Shown: positions 44,453 through 54,359, numbered from the stretch's first letter. The stretch is 64,000 nucleotides of DNA from Rahnella inusitata_A (GCF_965118895.1 NZ_CBCPJJ010000002.1:62001-126000), one strand, 5' to 3'. Notes: generated by a model from the sequence alone, not told the origin. Numbers and translations: made by a program.

Positions 44453-44492
44453 CAGGGCAAGGCGATAGCATGATTGCTAGCGGCTTGCCCTG
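44453..44492. repeat. Long inverted repeat downstream of sbcC
   Basis: Two 18-bp arms (CAGGGCAAGGCGATAGCA and TGCTAGCGGCTTGCCCTG) with two mismatches flank a TGAT loop, 11 bp after the sbcC stop. On the sbcC strand no clear T run follows, so it may be a Rho-independent terminator of weak form or a REP-like element. Confidence 0.6.
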
Positions 44493-44503
44493 CGACTTTG
44501 CGG

Positions 44504-47500
44504 TCAGACTTTAAATTCACTGCTCAGGCGGCTGATGCCCAGCCCGTTCACTTTAGTGACTTTGATTTGCACCGGAATGCGGTCTTTCATAGCCTCGACG
44601 TGGCTTATGACGCCGATGGTTTTACCGGAGGCGTTCAGGCTGTCGAGGGCGTCGAGGGCGGTGTCCAGCGTGTCGGCGTCGAGCGTGCCGAAACCTTCAT
44701 CGAGGAACAGCGAATCGATGCGGGTTTTGTCGCTGACCAGATCGGACAACGCCAGCGCCAGTGCCAGACTCACGAGGAAACTCTCACCGCCGGAGAGCGT
44801 ACGGGTATCGCGAACCGCATCGGCCTGCCAGGTATCGACTACCTGCAACTCCAGCGCGTCGCTGGTTTTACGCTGTAACAGATAGCGGCCGTGCAGTTTT
44901 TCCAGCTGACGGTTCGCCAGATACACCAGATGATCCAGCGTCAGCCCCTGTGCGAATTTGCGGAATTTCGCTCCGTCGCTGGAGCCGATCATCTGGTTGA
45001 GATAGCCCCAGTCGTCGCAGGTCTGCTGTGTCTGTGCAATCTGACCGATCAACGCCTGTTGTCCGCTGTGCCGTTCTTTATCGAATTTCAACTGATTGCT
45101 GACTTCACCGAGCTGCTGCTGTAACGCTTTCAGCTGTTGCGCCAGCGTCGCCTGTTCTGCGGTGAGCTGGGTGAGGTCGATTTCGCTCTCGCGCAGATGC
45201 GCAGGGCGCGCCAGACGGTGAGCTTCCAGCGTCGCACCGGCATCACTCAGCAGCGCCTGGGCCTGCGCCAGCTGTTGTTGCAGACGTTCTTTTTGCAGCT
45301 GGAGTTGCTGACGCAGCCCGTCATCGAGCAGGGCGAGTTTCACCGCCTCTTCGTCAGAGAATTCGCTGGCGGCCAGCGCCAGTTGCCACTCATTTTCAGC
45401 CTGTTGCAGACGTTCCGTCGCCTGCTGATGTTGCTGCTGCGTGCTGGCCAGCTGACCGGCCAGTTTATCGCGCTGTTCCTGCGCTTTGTTCAGTGCTTCG
45501 GCTGCGTCGCTGACGGCTTTCTCTGCGGCCAGTTGCTGCTGATGTAAGTGCTCGCGAACCTGCGCAATCTGGCTATCGCCGAACAGACTGCGACGCTGCG
45601 CATCCAGCTCTGCCAGCGTTTTCTCACCCTCGGTAAACTGCTTTTGCAAGTGCTCGATCTGTTCCTGAAGTTTGACCTGACTTTGCCCGATAAGCGTAAA
45701 GCGTTCGGTCAGCAGGGCGGTCTGCTGCTGCACTTTTTGCTGCTCATTCACGGCATCATTCAGTGCATCTTTCGCCTGTTGCAACGCCCGCGCCAGCTGT
45801 TCGTGCTCACCCAGCAGATCCTGGGACTGTTGCTCTTCGCGATCGCGTTCCGCCAGCCATTGCTGAACGGCATCCGTATCCTGCAATACGAAGGTCAGAT
45901 TCAGCGGCGCGCTCAGTTGCTGCCAGCTCTCGAGTTGCGCATTCAGCTGTTGCTGATCCTGCTCCAGCTGGGTTTGCAGGCGCGTCTGCTGCTCTTTCAG
46001 GTTTTTAATCTTCGCCGCCAGCTCAATGCCGCTGGTTTTTGCCGTATCGAATTCGGCCTGCATTTTCTCGACGCGCTGCGCGGTTTCTGACGGTTTCACG
46101 TCCTGATAGCTTTCCACCGACGGATGCGACGTCGACCCGCACAACGGGCACGGCTTACCACTTTGCAGATTCGCGCGCTCGGCGGTGAGGCTGACGATCA
46201 GCTCTTCACTTTTCAGGCGGGCTTTGACGTCATTGAGATGTTCCAGTTGCTTCTGACATTGCAGACGGATCGCGCCCAGTCGCTGTTCTTCCTGCAAGAC
46301 CTGCGTCTGGATCTGTGTGAAATCGGCATTTTGCTGCACCACCCGGCGGTTCAGCGGAGGATAAAGTTGCGCGAGCGAATACAGCTGCTGGCGCACCGGC
46401 CGCAGGTGTGTCAGTTCAGCCTGCCGTTTCTGCAACGCCGCCAGCGGATGCTGATTTTCCAGCGCTGCCTGACGCTGTTGCTGCACGGTCAGTGCCTCGG
46501 TCAGGGCTGTGTGCCGCGTCTGGTGCTGGCGGCTTTGCTCTTCAAGCTTCTGACGTTCGGCGGTCAGCTGTTCAAGTGCAAGATTTTGCTCGCTGACCTG
46601 TTTCTGTACGTCATTCAATGACTGTTGCGTATCGGTTTGCGCTTTCCGCCACTGGGCGATGCTGTTATCCAGCGGCAGGATTTGCTCTTCAATGAGTGTC
46701 TGCTGCTGTCGCTGTTCTTCCACCTGTTTCTGGCGCGCATTTTGCGCCTGTTCTGCGGCCTGCTTCAGCGGCGTCATCTGCGCCAGCTGGTGTTCCTGCC
46801 GCTGGATCAGCTGCGCGGTCTGCTGTTGCAGATTCAGTGTTTCCTGCTGGCAGCGCTGGCGATCGTTAAGACGTGAACGGAGTTTTTCCGCCGGTTCGCT
46901 GAGTGCCAGCTGCTGCAACTGCGGCGCAGCCTGCGCCATTTCCTGCTCCGTCGCTGCCAGCTGTTGCACTGATTGCTGATGTTTTTGCTGCACCTGCTGC
47001 CAGTGTTGCAGCCAGTTAAGATCCTGCTGACGCTGCTGCGCCCGCTGGCTAAGGCTGATTTCCTGCGCGTTGAGTTCTTTAAGCTGAGTTTCCAGCGCCT
47101 GACGCTGTTCTTCGCTGAGCAGTTCGATACCGGCCATGCGCTGATGCAAACCGTCGAGCGCTACGCGCGCTTCTTTATGCTGTTCGAACACGCGTTCAGA
47201 CAGGAGACCGTAGATTTCCGTGCCGGTCAGTTCTTCCAGCAATTCGGCGCGGTCATTGGCATCGGCATTGAGAAAGGCGGCGAATTGTCCCTGTGACAGC
47301 ATCATCGATTTAGTGAAACGGCCAAAATCCAGCCCGGTCAGTTCGGCAATCGCGTCAAGTTTATCGCGTACTTTATCCGCCAGAATTTTGCCGTCCGCCA
47401 GCAATGCCAGCTCGACTTTCGGCGCCTGTAAATTGCCGTCCGGTGAGTTTTTCGCCCGGCGCTGGCTCCAGAAGGCACGGTAGCCAATGCCTTTCACTTC

Positions 47501-47752
47501 AAATTCCACTTCGGCCAGTGATTCGGCGGTGTGGCGGGTCATCAGTTCGTTCTGGCTGGGGGTGACGTTCAGACGCGGCGTCTGGTGATACAGCGCCAGA
47601 CAAATGGCATCGAGCAGGGTAGTTTTTCCCGCGCCGGTCGGGCCGGTGATAGCAAATAATCCGTTGCTGGCAAAAGGCTCAGCGGTGAAGTCGATTTTCC
47701 ATTCGCCTTCCAGCGAGTTGAGATTTTTTAAACGCAGGCTGAGAATTTTCAT
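44504..47752 (-). CDS. sbcC: Exonuclease SbcCD subunit C
   Basis: SbcC is the SMC/Rad50-like ATPase of the SbcCD nuclease, which cuts DNA hairpins and protein-blocked ends. The 1082-aa protein has Walker A GPTGAGKTT (residues 37-45), long Gln/Glu-rich coiled coils on both sides of a zinc hook CPLC (PCPLCGSTSHP), and the C-terminal signature LSGGE with Walker B SLFLDEGFGTLD. Start overlaps the sbcD stop by four bases (ATGA). Confidence 0.96.
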   Translation of the reverse strand: MKILSLRLKNLNSLEGEWKIDFTAEPFASNGLFAITGPTGAGKTTLLDAICLALYHQTPRLNVTPSQNELMTRHTAESLAEVEFEVKGIGYRAFWSQRRAKNSPDGNLQAPKVELALLADGKILADKVRDKLDAIAELTGLDFGRFTKSMMLSQGQFAAFLNADANDRAELLEELTGTEIYGLLSERVFEQHKEARVALDGLHQRMAGIELLSEEQRQALETQLKELNAQEISLSQRAQQRQQDLNWLQHWQQVQQKHQQSVQQLAATEQEMAQAAPQLQQLALSEPAEKLRSRLNDRQRCQQETLNLQQQTAQLIQRQEHQLAQMTPLKQAAEQAQNARQKQVEEQRQQQTLIEEQILPLDNSIAQWRKAQTDTQQSLNDVQKQVSEQNLALEQLTAERQKLEEQSRQHQTRHTALTEALTVQQQRQAALENQHPLAALQKRQAELTHLRPVRQQLYSLAQLYPPLNRRVVQQNADFTQIQTQVLQEEQRLGAIRLQCQKQLEHLNDVKARLKSEELIVSLTAERANLQSGKPCPLCGSTSHPSVESYQDVKPSETAQRVEKMQAEFDTAKTSGIELAAKIKNLKEQQTRLQTQLEQDQQQLNAQLESWQQLSAPLNLTFVLQDTDAVQQWLAERDREEQQSQDLLGEHEQLARALQQAKDALNDAVNEQQKVQQQTALLTERFTLIGQSQVKLQEQIEHLQKQFTEGEKTLAELDAQRRSLFGDSQIAQVREHLHQQQLAAEKAVSDAAEALNKAQEQRDKLAGQLASTQQQHQQATERLQQAENEWQLALAASEFSDEEAVKLALLDDGLRQQLQLQKERLQQQLAQAQALLSDAGATLEAHRLARPAHLRESEIDLTQLTAEQATLAQQLKALQQQLGEVSNQLKFDKERHSGQQALIGQIAQTQQTCDDWGYLNQMIGSSDGAKFRKFAQGLTLDHLVYLANRQLEKLHGRYLLQRKTSDALELQVVDTWQADAVRDTRTLSGGESFLVSLALALALSDLVSDKTRIDSLFLDEGFGTLDADTLDTALDALDSLNASGKTIGVISHVEAMKDRIPVQIKVTKVNGLGISRLSSEFKV

Positions 47753-48987
47753 TGTGCGGCGTCCTCTGCGTGATGACCGCTGGTGACCTCATCGACCACC
47801 TGCGCAAACAGCGTGCGCATCCGTGCCTGACGCTGTTCGTCAGTGTCCGCTTCCAGCGACAGCCGCCGCTCGAAGACATCGCTCACGCTCAGCTCGCTGA
47901 GGGTTTCTTTTTCCTGTTGTTCAATGCTGTTAATGCGCTGTTCTTTACTGCGGCGCAGCAGTACGACTTCCACCGGCAGTTCAGCGGTCAGCGCCTGGAT
48001 CCGCCGCTGAATGTCGCTGAGGTAATCCTGCGTCGCGACTTCAATATCCAGCCAGACCGGTTTGGTGGTATCGCCATCGCTGAACTGCATCAGTTGTTTT
48101 TCTATTTCGGCCAGCGGGCCTTTGATCATCTGCATCGGCTGAAATACCGGAATTTCCAGCGTTTCGATGCTGTTCAGCGTTGCACCCGTAAAATCGAGCA
48201 GAAATACGCTTTTGGCTTTGCCGAGTTCGTCAAAACTCAGCGCAATCGGCGAGCCGCTGTAACGGATGTGGTTGGTTTTCGCCACGCACTGGGCGCGGTG
48301 AATATGCCCGAGTGCGACGTAATCGACCGGCGGAAATGCCTGTGCCGGAAAGGCATCGAGAGTACCTATATAAATGTCGCGAACGGAATCCGAGGTGCTG
48401 ACGCCGACGGTGGTCAGATGGCCGGTGGCGATGATGGGCAGCGGGACGCCGAGCTGGTCGCGCTTCGCCTGTGCCGCCTGATATAAAGCGTCATAATGGG
48501 CAGCGATGGCTTCCTGCAACGCCAGCTGCTTGTCGCTGCCGGACTGACCGGCCTGGCTGGCTATCAAATCGCGCGGGCGTAAGAACGGGATCGCACAAAG
48601 CACTGCGCCGGGCGAGCCATCACGATGATTTAATGCCAAAACCTGCTCAGACAAGTCTTCACCGACGGTAGCGATCACGCGGGTGTTGAGGCAGGAAAGT
48701 AGTTCTTTCGATTCATTGAGCGTGGCGACCGAATCGTGGTTACCGGCCAGCACTACCAGCTGGCAGCCGGTGTGTTGTAATTCCACCACGAAGCAGTTAT
48801 ACAATTCCCGCGCATAGCTTGGTGGCGAGCCGGTATCGAAAATATCGCCCGCCACAATCACGGCATCGACCTGATGAGTTTCCACCTGTTCCGCCAGCCA
48901 GCGCAGAAAGGCCTGATGCTCGGCGGCGCGGCTTTTGGTAAAGAAGTACTGGCCAAGGTGCCAGTCTGAAGTGTGGATCAGGCGCAT
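47749..48987 (-). CDS. sbcD: Exonuclease SbcCD subunit D
   Basis: SbcD is the Mre11-like Mn-dependent nuclease partner of SbcC. The 412-aa protein shows the metallophosphoesterase motifs HTSDWHLGQ (residues 4-12), AGDIFDTG, AGNHDS and GHIHRAQ. It is the first gene of sbcDC and divergent from phoB, as in E. coli. Confidence 0.96.
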   Translation of the reverse strand: MRLIHTSDWHLGQYFFTKSRAAEHQAFLRWLAEQVETHQVDAVIVAGDIFDTGSPPSYARELYNCFVVELQHTGCQLVVLAGNHDSVATLNESKELLSCLNTRVIATVGEDLSEQVLALNHRDGSPGAVLCAIPFLRPRDLIASQAGQSGSDKQLALQEAIAAHYDALYQAAQAKRDQLGVPLPIIATGHLTTVGVSTSDSVRDIYIGTLDAFPAQAFPPVDYVALGHIHRAQCVAKTNHIRYSGSPIALSFDELGKAKSVFLLDFTGATLNSIETLEIPVFQPMQMIKGPLAEIEKQLMQFSDGDTTKPVWLDIEVATQDYLSDIQRRIQALTAELPVEVVLLRRSKEQRINSIEQQEKETLSELSVSDVFERRLSLEADTDEQRQARMRTLFAQVVDEVTSGHHAEDAAQ

Positions 48988-49121
48988 GAAACTCCCGGTG
49001 ATTCGCTAGACGGTAACAATGGCGCAAAGTATAAACGCCGTCGGGGGACGATGTCCCCAGAAAAATCAGGCGAATTTCAGCAAGATGGCTGTCAAAGTGC
49101 GGTGTAATAGACCATCCTTTC

Positions 49122-49155
49122 TATTCATAAATCTGTCACAAAACTGACGCATAAT
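49122..49155 (+). promoter_or_regulatory. Pho box and -10 of phoB
   Basis: TATTCATAAATCTGTCACAA followed by AACTGA contains the CTGTCA-type repeats of the PhoB operator at 11-bp spacing and is near identical to the E. coli phoB Pho box as I recall it. CATAAT (49150-49155) fits a -10 element. PhoB thus activates its own operon under phosphate limitation. Confidence 0.8.
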
Positions 49156-49204
49156 GGCGCCCGCAATCAAATAAAAGATCGCTAACCTATTGGCAGGACC
49201 TACG

Positions 49205-49894
49205 ATGGCTAGACGTATATTGGTGGTTGAAGACGAAGCTCCAATCCGTGAAATGGTGTGTTTTGTACTGGAACAAAATGGCTATCAGGCAGTAGAAGCT
49301 GAAGATTTTGATTCCGCGATTGGCCAACTGGTCGAGCCTTATCCTGAGCTTATCCTGCTCGACTGGATGTTACCGGGAGGGTCCGGGATCCAGTTTATCA
49401 AGCATCTTAAACGTGAAGCCCTGACCCGCGAAATTCCGGTGATGATGCTGACTGCACGCGGTGAAGAAGAAGACCGGGTGCGTGGCCTCGAAGTGGGTGC
49501 CGATGATTACATTACTAAACCGTTTTCTCCTAAAGAACTGGTTGCCCGTATTAAAGCTGTGATGCGCCGTATTTCACCGATGGCGGTGGAAGAGGTGATC
49601 GACATGCAGGGTCTGACGCTCGATCCTTCCTCTCACCGCGTGATGGCCAATGAGCAGGCGCTCGACATGGGGCCGACCGAGTTCAAATTATTACATTTCT
49701 TTATGACCCACTCCGAACGTGTTTACAGCCGCGAACAGTTGCTCAATAACGTCTGGGGCACTAACGTTTATGTGGAAGATCGCACGGTAGACGTGCATAT
49801 TCGTCGTTTACGCAAAGCGCTGGAAACCAGTGGACATGACAGAATGATCCAGACTGTTCGTGGCACGGGATACCGTTTTTCAACGCGTTATTAG
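49205..49894 (+). CDS. phoB: Phosphate regulon response regulator PhoB
   Basis: PhoB is the OmpR-type regulator of phosphate starvation genes. The 229-aa protein has the receiver domain with the phospho-acceptor Asp in LILLDWMLPG (about residue 53), Lys in ITKPFSP, and the winged-helix domain with VHIRRLRKAL. The start at 49205 (MARRILVVED) matches E. coli and has AGGA upstream. phoR follows 21 nt later. Confidence 0.97.
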   Translation: MARRILVVEDEAPIREMVCFVLEQNGYQAVEAEDFDSAIGQLVEPYPELILLDWMLPGGSGIQFIKHLKREALTREIPVMMLTARGEEEDRVRGLEVGADDYITKPFSPKELVARIKAVMRRISPMAVEEVIDMQGLTLDPSSHRVMANEQALDMGPTEFKLLHFFMTHSERVYSREQLLNNVWGTNVYVEDRTVDVHIRRLRKALETSGHDRMIQTVRGTGYRFSTRY

Positions 49895-49915
49895 TCCCCA
49901 CAGCGGAGAATCTGT

Positions 49916-51235
49916 GTGTTAGAACGTTTGTCATGGAAACGGCTGGCCGGCGAATTTTTTCTGTTTTGCCTGCCAGCGATCATTCTCGGTATTTTTGTCG
50001 GCCATTTTGGCTGGCTTCTCTTTGCGTCTCTGCTGGCGGCGCTGGGCTGGAACTATTATAACCAGCTTAAACTTTCACACTGGCTGTGGCTTGACCGCAG
50101 CATCACCCCGCCAAATGGCCGCTGGAGCTGGGAGCCGTTGTTCTACGGGCTGAACCAGATGCAGATGCGCAACCGCCGTCGCCGCCGTGAATTAGGGCAA
50201 CTCATTAAACGTTTTCGCAGCGGTGCAGAATCGTTGCCGGATGCAGTGGTGCTGACCACTGAAGAGGGCAATATTTTCTGGTGTAACGGTCTGGCGCAGG
50301 AGCTTCTCGGCTTCCGCTGGCCGGAAGATAACGGGCAACACATCTTCAACCTGCTGCGCTATCCGGAATTTCGCGCCTGGATCCAGGCGCGTGATTTCAG
50401 CCGCGCACTCAATCTTCAGCTCAATAATGAACATTACGTCGAATTTCGCGTAATGCCTTATTCCGAAGGGCAGTTACTGATGGTGGCGCGTGATGTCACG
50501 CAAATGCGCCAGCTGGAAGGCGCGCGGCGTAACTTCTTCGCCAACGTCAGCCATGAACTTCGCACCCCGCTGACGGTTTTGCAGGGCTACCTGGAAATGA
50601 TGGAAGATGCCAAGCTGGAAGAGCCGTTTCGCACTAAAGCGCTCGATACTATGCAAGAGCAAACGCGACGCATGGACGGGCTGGTCAAGCAGCTCCTGAC
50701 GCTGTCAAAAATCGAAGCCTCCGCCAATATGGATTTGCACGAAAAAGTCGATATTCCGGTGATGCTCGGGATGCTGGAGCGCGAAGTACAGACACTGAGT
50801 GGCGGTCAGCACGAAGTTGTGTTCCGCGTAAACGAGAAGCTGAAGGTCTTCGGCAACGAGGATCAGCTACGCAGTGCGGTGTCGAATCTGGTGTATAACG
50901 CGGTCAATCATACGCTGCCGGGCACCCGAATTGAGGTCAGCTGGCAGCAAACGCCGCACGGCGCACAGTTCCAGATAAGCGACAACGGGCCGGGCATTGC
51001 ACCTCAGCATCTCCCGCGTCTGACTGAACGTTTCTATCGTGTCGACAAAGCCCGTTCCCGCCAGACCGGTGGCAGCGGACTGGGGCTGGCGATCGTCAAA
51101 CATGCGCTCAGCCACCACAACGCCAGGCTCGAAGTGATGAGTGAAGTCGGCGTCGGCACGCGCTTTATTTTTACGCTGGCACCCAAGCTGATAGTTCCTT
51201 CCGATAACACCACTAAATTTTCAGTGAAACCGTAA
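49916..51235 (+). CDS. phoR: Phosphate regulon sensor kinase PhoR
   Basis: PhoR phosphorylates PhoB when phosphate is low and removes the phosphate when it is plentiful. The 439-aa protein has N-terminal membrane segments (about residues 15-55), a PAS domain (about 95-190), the H-box NVSHELRTPLTVLQGY and ATPase N, G1 and G2 boxes (NLVYNAVNHT, DNGPGIAP, GGSGLGLAIVKH). The start is GTG with GGAG 7 nt upstream, as in E. coli. Confidence 0.96.
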   Translation: MLERLSWKRLAGEFFLFCLPAIILGIFVGHFGWLLFASLLAALGWNYYNQLKLSHWLWLDRSITPPNGRWSWEPLFYGLNQMQMRNRRRRRELGQLIKRFRSGAESLPDAVVLTTEEGNIFWCNGLAQELLGFRWPEDNGQHIFNLLRYPEFRAWIQARDFSRALNLQLNNEHYVEFRVMPYSEGQLLMVARDVTQMRQLEGARRNFFANVSHELRTPLTVLQGYLEMMEDAKLEEPFRTKALDTMQEQTRRMDGLVKQLLTLSKIEASANMDLHEKVDIPVMLGMLEREVQTLSGGQHEVVFRVNEKLKVFGNEDQLRSAVSNLVYNAVNHTLPGTRIEVSWQQTPHGAQFQISDNGPGIAPQHLPRLTERFYRVDKARSRQTGGSGLGLAIVKHALSHHNARLEVMSEVGVGTRFIFTLAPKLIVPSDNTTKFSVKP

Positions 51236-51252
51236 ATTGCTGTTTTCTATCC

Positions 51253-51285
51253 AGCCCGGCATTTCTCCATGTCGGGCTTTTTTTG
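51253..51285 (+). terminator. Terminator after phoR
   Basis: AGCCCGGCAT, loop TTCTCC, ATGTCGGGCT and a T run; 18 bp after the phoR stop. Confidence 0.88.
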
Positions 51286-51397
51286 TTTGCTGCTTCATTA
51301 ACTCACCGCATTTGATCGTGAATTTATTTCATCTCCCATGAAAATTCCTCTGTTGTCGGTGAGTAACCGGCATGACAGTATGGCCTTAAAGCCATTT

Positions 51398-51413
51398 AGA
51401 CATCCAGAAGTCT
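51398..51413 (+). promoter_or_regulatory. Tandem MetJ boxes
   Basis: AGACATCC and AGAAGTCT are two adjacent 8-bp boxes matching the MetJ site AGACGTCT at 6 and 7 of 8 bases. MetJ binds cooperatively to adjacent boxes. They lie 80 bp before the MetE-like gene. Confidence 0.65.
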
Positions 51414-51492
51414 ATATGTAACGCGGCGCAATTATTTACCTTGTAAATCATTTGCATTTCGTCTGCGACGGGATGCCATTAAGGAGTTTTTC

Positions 51493-52596
51493 ATGCAACG
51501 TATTATCCCTCCGTTCCGTGCTGATGTGGTCGGCAGTTTCCTGCGCCCGGCGGCTATCAAAGAAGCGCGTAAGCTGTTTCAGGCTGGCGAGATCGATGCC
51601 GCGCAGCTGCGTGCCGTAGAAGATACTGAAATCCGCCGCGTGGTGGATTTACAGCGCGAAGCCGGTTTGCAGGTGGTCACTGACGGTGAGTTCCGCCGTG
51701 CATGGTGGCACTTCGATTTCTTCGAAGGGCTTGACGGGGTGGAAGGTTACGACGCAGTACAGGGGATTCAGTTCAACGGCGTACAGACCAAAGCACGCAG
51801 CATTAAAGTCACAGGTAAACTCGGCTTTGGTGCGCATCCGATGCTGGACGATTTTCGTTTTCTGAAAAGCATCAGCGGCAGCGCAGTCCCGAAAATGACT
51901 ATCCCAAGCCCGAGCGTGATGCACTTCCGCGGTGGCCGTAATGCCATCAGCAAAGAGGTGTATCCGGATCTGAAAGACTATTTCAACGATCTGGCACAGG
52001 TTTATCGCGACGCCATTAAAGCATTTTACGACGCCGGTTGCCGCTATCTGCAACTTGACGATACTGTCTGGGCGTATCTGTGCTCGGAAGATCAGAAGCA
52101 GCAAATCCGCGAACGTGGCGATTCTCCAGAAGAGTTAGCGCATACTTACGCGGACGTGCTGAACAAAGCGATTGCCGGTAAACCGGACGATCTGGTGATT
52201 GGTTTGCACGTGTGTCGCGGTAACTTCCGCTCCACCTGGATTTCCGAAGGTGGCTACGAGCCGGTGGCTGAGATCCTGTTTGGCGGTGTAAATATCGATG
52301 CCTTCTTCCTTGAGTATGACAATGAGCGTTCCGGCGGCTTCGAGCCTCTGCGCTTTATTAAAAAGGGCCATCAGCAGGCAGTTCTGGGGTTAATCACCAC
52401 CAAGTCCGGCGAGCTGGAGCTGGCCAAAACCGTAGAAGCGCGTCTGGCGGAAGCGGCGGAATATTTGGATATCAATCAGATTTGCCTCAGCCCGCAGTGC
52501 GGTTTTGCCTCGACGGAAGAGGGCAACAGCCTCACCGAAGCGCAGCAGTGGGAAAAACTGAAACTGGTGGTGGATATTGCTGCCCGCGTCTGGTAA
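51493..52596 (+). CDS. Core-type cobalamin-independent methionine synthase (MetE C-terminal family)
   Basis: The 367-aa protein corresponds to the catalytic C-terminal half of MetE: MxxIxPPFRADVVGSFLRP start, VTDGEFRR, GCRYLQLDD, and zinc ligands in GLHVCRGN and LSPQCGF. Related short proteins (Bacillus YxjG/YxjH type, archaeal core MetE) methylate homocysteine with folate or corrinoid donors. AAGGAG lies 7 nt before the start. It is inserted between phoR and brnQ and preceded by MetJ boxes, which links it to methionine metabolism. The donor is unknown. Confidence 0.85.
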   Translation: MQRIIPPFRADVVGSFLRPAAIKEARKLFQAGEIDAAQLRAVEDTEIRRVVDLQREAGLQVVTDGEFRRAWWHFDFFEGLDGVEGYDAVQGIQFNGVQTKARSIKVTGKLGFGAHPMLDDFRFLKSISGSAVPKMTIPSPSVMHFRGGRNAISKEVYPDLKDYFNDLAQVYRDAIKAFYDAGCRYLQLDDTVWAYLCSEDQKQQIRERGDSPEELAHTYADVLNKAIAGKPDDLVIGLHVCRGNFRSTWISEGGYEPVAEILFGGVNIDAFFLEYDNERSGGFEPLRFIKKGHQQAVLGLITTKSGELELAKTVEARLAEAAEYLDINQICLSPQCGFASTEEGNSLTEAQQWEKLKLVVDIAARVW

Positions 52597-52644
52597 TGCC
52601 TGGTAGTGGTTAATGTTTGACCTTGTAAAAATGTTGTAAACTGT

Positions 52645-52684
52645 GCGTGAAATAACCTGAGAGTGGTGATTTCACGCATTTTTC
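52645..52684 (+). terminator. Terminator after the MetE-like gene
   Basis: GCGTGAAAT, 15-base loop, ATTTCACGC, then ATTTTT; 48 bp after the stop. Confidence 0.8.
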
Positions 52685-53039
52685 GTCCTTCCGGAGCATA
52701 TCTTGTGCTTCATTAGTTTAAAAATCATACATATCATATGGCGTGTTTTTCGATGTATTCAGCGAATATTACTGCTTTGCGATGTTAATCTGGTTAAACA
52801 CTCTGCTTTTTGGATCGCGGCTTGCCTTTATACGCTATAAACGTTTACCTTAACGCCCGCTGTCGCTCGATACTCCCTGCATAACAACGTAATCATCTGC
52901 ATATCATCAGGCGTTTTTAGCTCACTTCGATCCCCACACGGTGCTCTCTGGCAGTTTTATGCCATTCATCCTTGTACGAGGTGGCAAGACGACAGCAACG
53001 GTCACTTTATTCATTTGAACAGGCAACACGACACCAATC
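52685..53039. other. Intergenic region before brnQ
   Basis: About 355 bp without a supported gene; it must contain the brnQ promoter. It is A+T-rich to about 52860. I could not place a -10/-35 pair or an Lrp site with confidence. Confidence 0.4.
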
Positions 53040-54359
53040 ATGAGTACTCGTTTAACAAATAAAGATATTCTGGCGCTGGGTTTCATGACCTTCGCTTTAT
53101 TCGTCGGGGCGGGGAACATTATTTTCCCGCCGATGGTTGGCCTGCAGGCCGGTCCTGAAGTCTGGTGGGCAGCTGCCGGGTTTATGATAACCGCGGTAGG
53201 TCTCCCGGTGATGACAGTGATTGCGCTGGCGCGCGTCGGTGGCGGTGTTGACGCCCTGAGTACGCCAATTGGCCGTGGTGCCGGTGTTCTGCTGGCGACC
53301 GTCTGCTATCTGGCTGTAGGCCCGCTGTTCGCCACGCCGCGCACTGCAACCGTCTCTTTTGAAGTGGGTATCGCACCGATGACCGGTGACGGCCCGCTTC
53401 CTTTACTGATTTATAGCGTGATTTACTTCGCGCTGGTGATCGGCATTTCCCTCTATCCGGGCCGCCTGCTCGATACCGTCGGGCATTTCCTCGCACCGCT
53501 GAAAATGGTCGCGCTGGCTGCACTGGGTGTTGCCGCGCTGTTGTGGCCTGCCGGGCAGACCATGCCTGCGGTGGATGCTTACCAGACCGTGCCGTTCTCC
53601 AGCGGTTTCGTTAACGGCTATCTGACGATGGATACGCTGGGCGCGCTGGTCTTCGGTATTGTTATCGTGAATGCCGCCCGTTCTCGCGGTGTGACCGATG
53701 CCAAACTGCTGACCCGTTACACGATTCTGGCCGGCCTGATCGCCGGTTTAGGTTTGGTGCTGGTCTATCTGAGCCTGTTCAAACTCGGCGAAAACAGCGC
53801 TTCACTGGTGCCGGGCGCAACCAATGGTGCGGTGATCCTGCATGCGTATGTGGCGCATACCTTCGGTGGCGTCGGCAGCTTCTTCCTCGGTGCGCTGATC
53901 TTCATCGCCTGTATGGTGACGGCGGTTGGCCTGACCTGCGCCTGTGCGGAGTTCTTTGCTCAGTACCTGCCGCTGTCGTATAAGTCACTGGTGTTTATTC
54001 TGGGCCTGTTCTCCATGCTGGTGTCTAACCTTGGCCTCAGCCATCTGATCCAGATTTCCATTCCGGTGCTGACAGCCATTTATCCGCCATGTATCGCACT
54101 GGTGGTGTTGAGCTTCACCCTGCGCTGGTGGAATAATACGACACGCATCGTGGCGCCGGTGATGCTCGTCAGCCTGGTGTTCGGTATTGTCGATGGCATC
54201 AAAACCTCAGCTTTTGCTGATATCATGCCTGCCTGGACCGCAAATCTGCCGCTGGCAGCCCAGGGTCTTGCCTGGTTACCGCCTTCAGTATTAATGCTGG
54301 TGCTGGTCGGTATTTATGACAAAATCAGTGGTCCGCGCAACGTCACTGCGCACCAATAA
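53040..54359 (+). CDS. brnQ: Branched-chain amino acid transporter BrnQ
   Basis: BrnQ (LIV-II) imports leucine, isoleucine and valine with sodium or protons. The 439-aa protein (E. coli length) begins MSTRLTNKDILALGFMTFALFVGAGNIIFPP and has about 12 membrane helices. Position after phoR is as in E. coli apart from the inserted MetE-like gene. Confidence 0.95.
   Translation: MSTRLTNKDILALGFMTFALFVGAGNIIFPPMVGLQAGPEVWWAAAGFMITAVGLPVMTVIALARVGGGVDALSTPIGRGAGVLLATVCYLAVGPLFATPRTATVSFEVGIAPMTGDGPLPLLIYSVIYFALVIGISLYPGRLLDTVGHFLAPLKMVALAALGVAALLWPAGQTMPAVDAYQTVPFSSGFVNGYLTMDTLGALVFGIVIVNAARSRGVTDAKLLTRYTILAGLIAGLGLVLVYLSLFKLGENSASLVPGATNGAVILHAYVAHTFGGVGSFFLGALIFIACMVTAVGLTCACAEFFAQYLPLSYKSLVFILGLFSMLVSNLGLSHLIQISIPVLTAIYPPCIALVVLSFTLRWWNNTTRIVAPVMLVSLVFGIVDGIKTSAFADIMPAWTANLPLAAQGLAWLPPSVLMLVLVGIYDKISGPRNVTAHQ

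Noticed and set aside
45548..46090. 180-codon Leu/Phe-rich ORF opposite sbcC
   Set aside because: Antisense of Gln/Glu-rich coiled-coil codons yields hydrophobic shadows; not a membrane protein.
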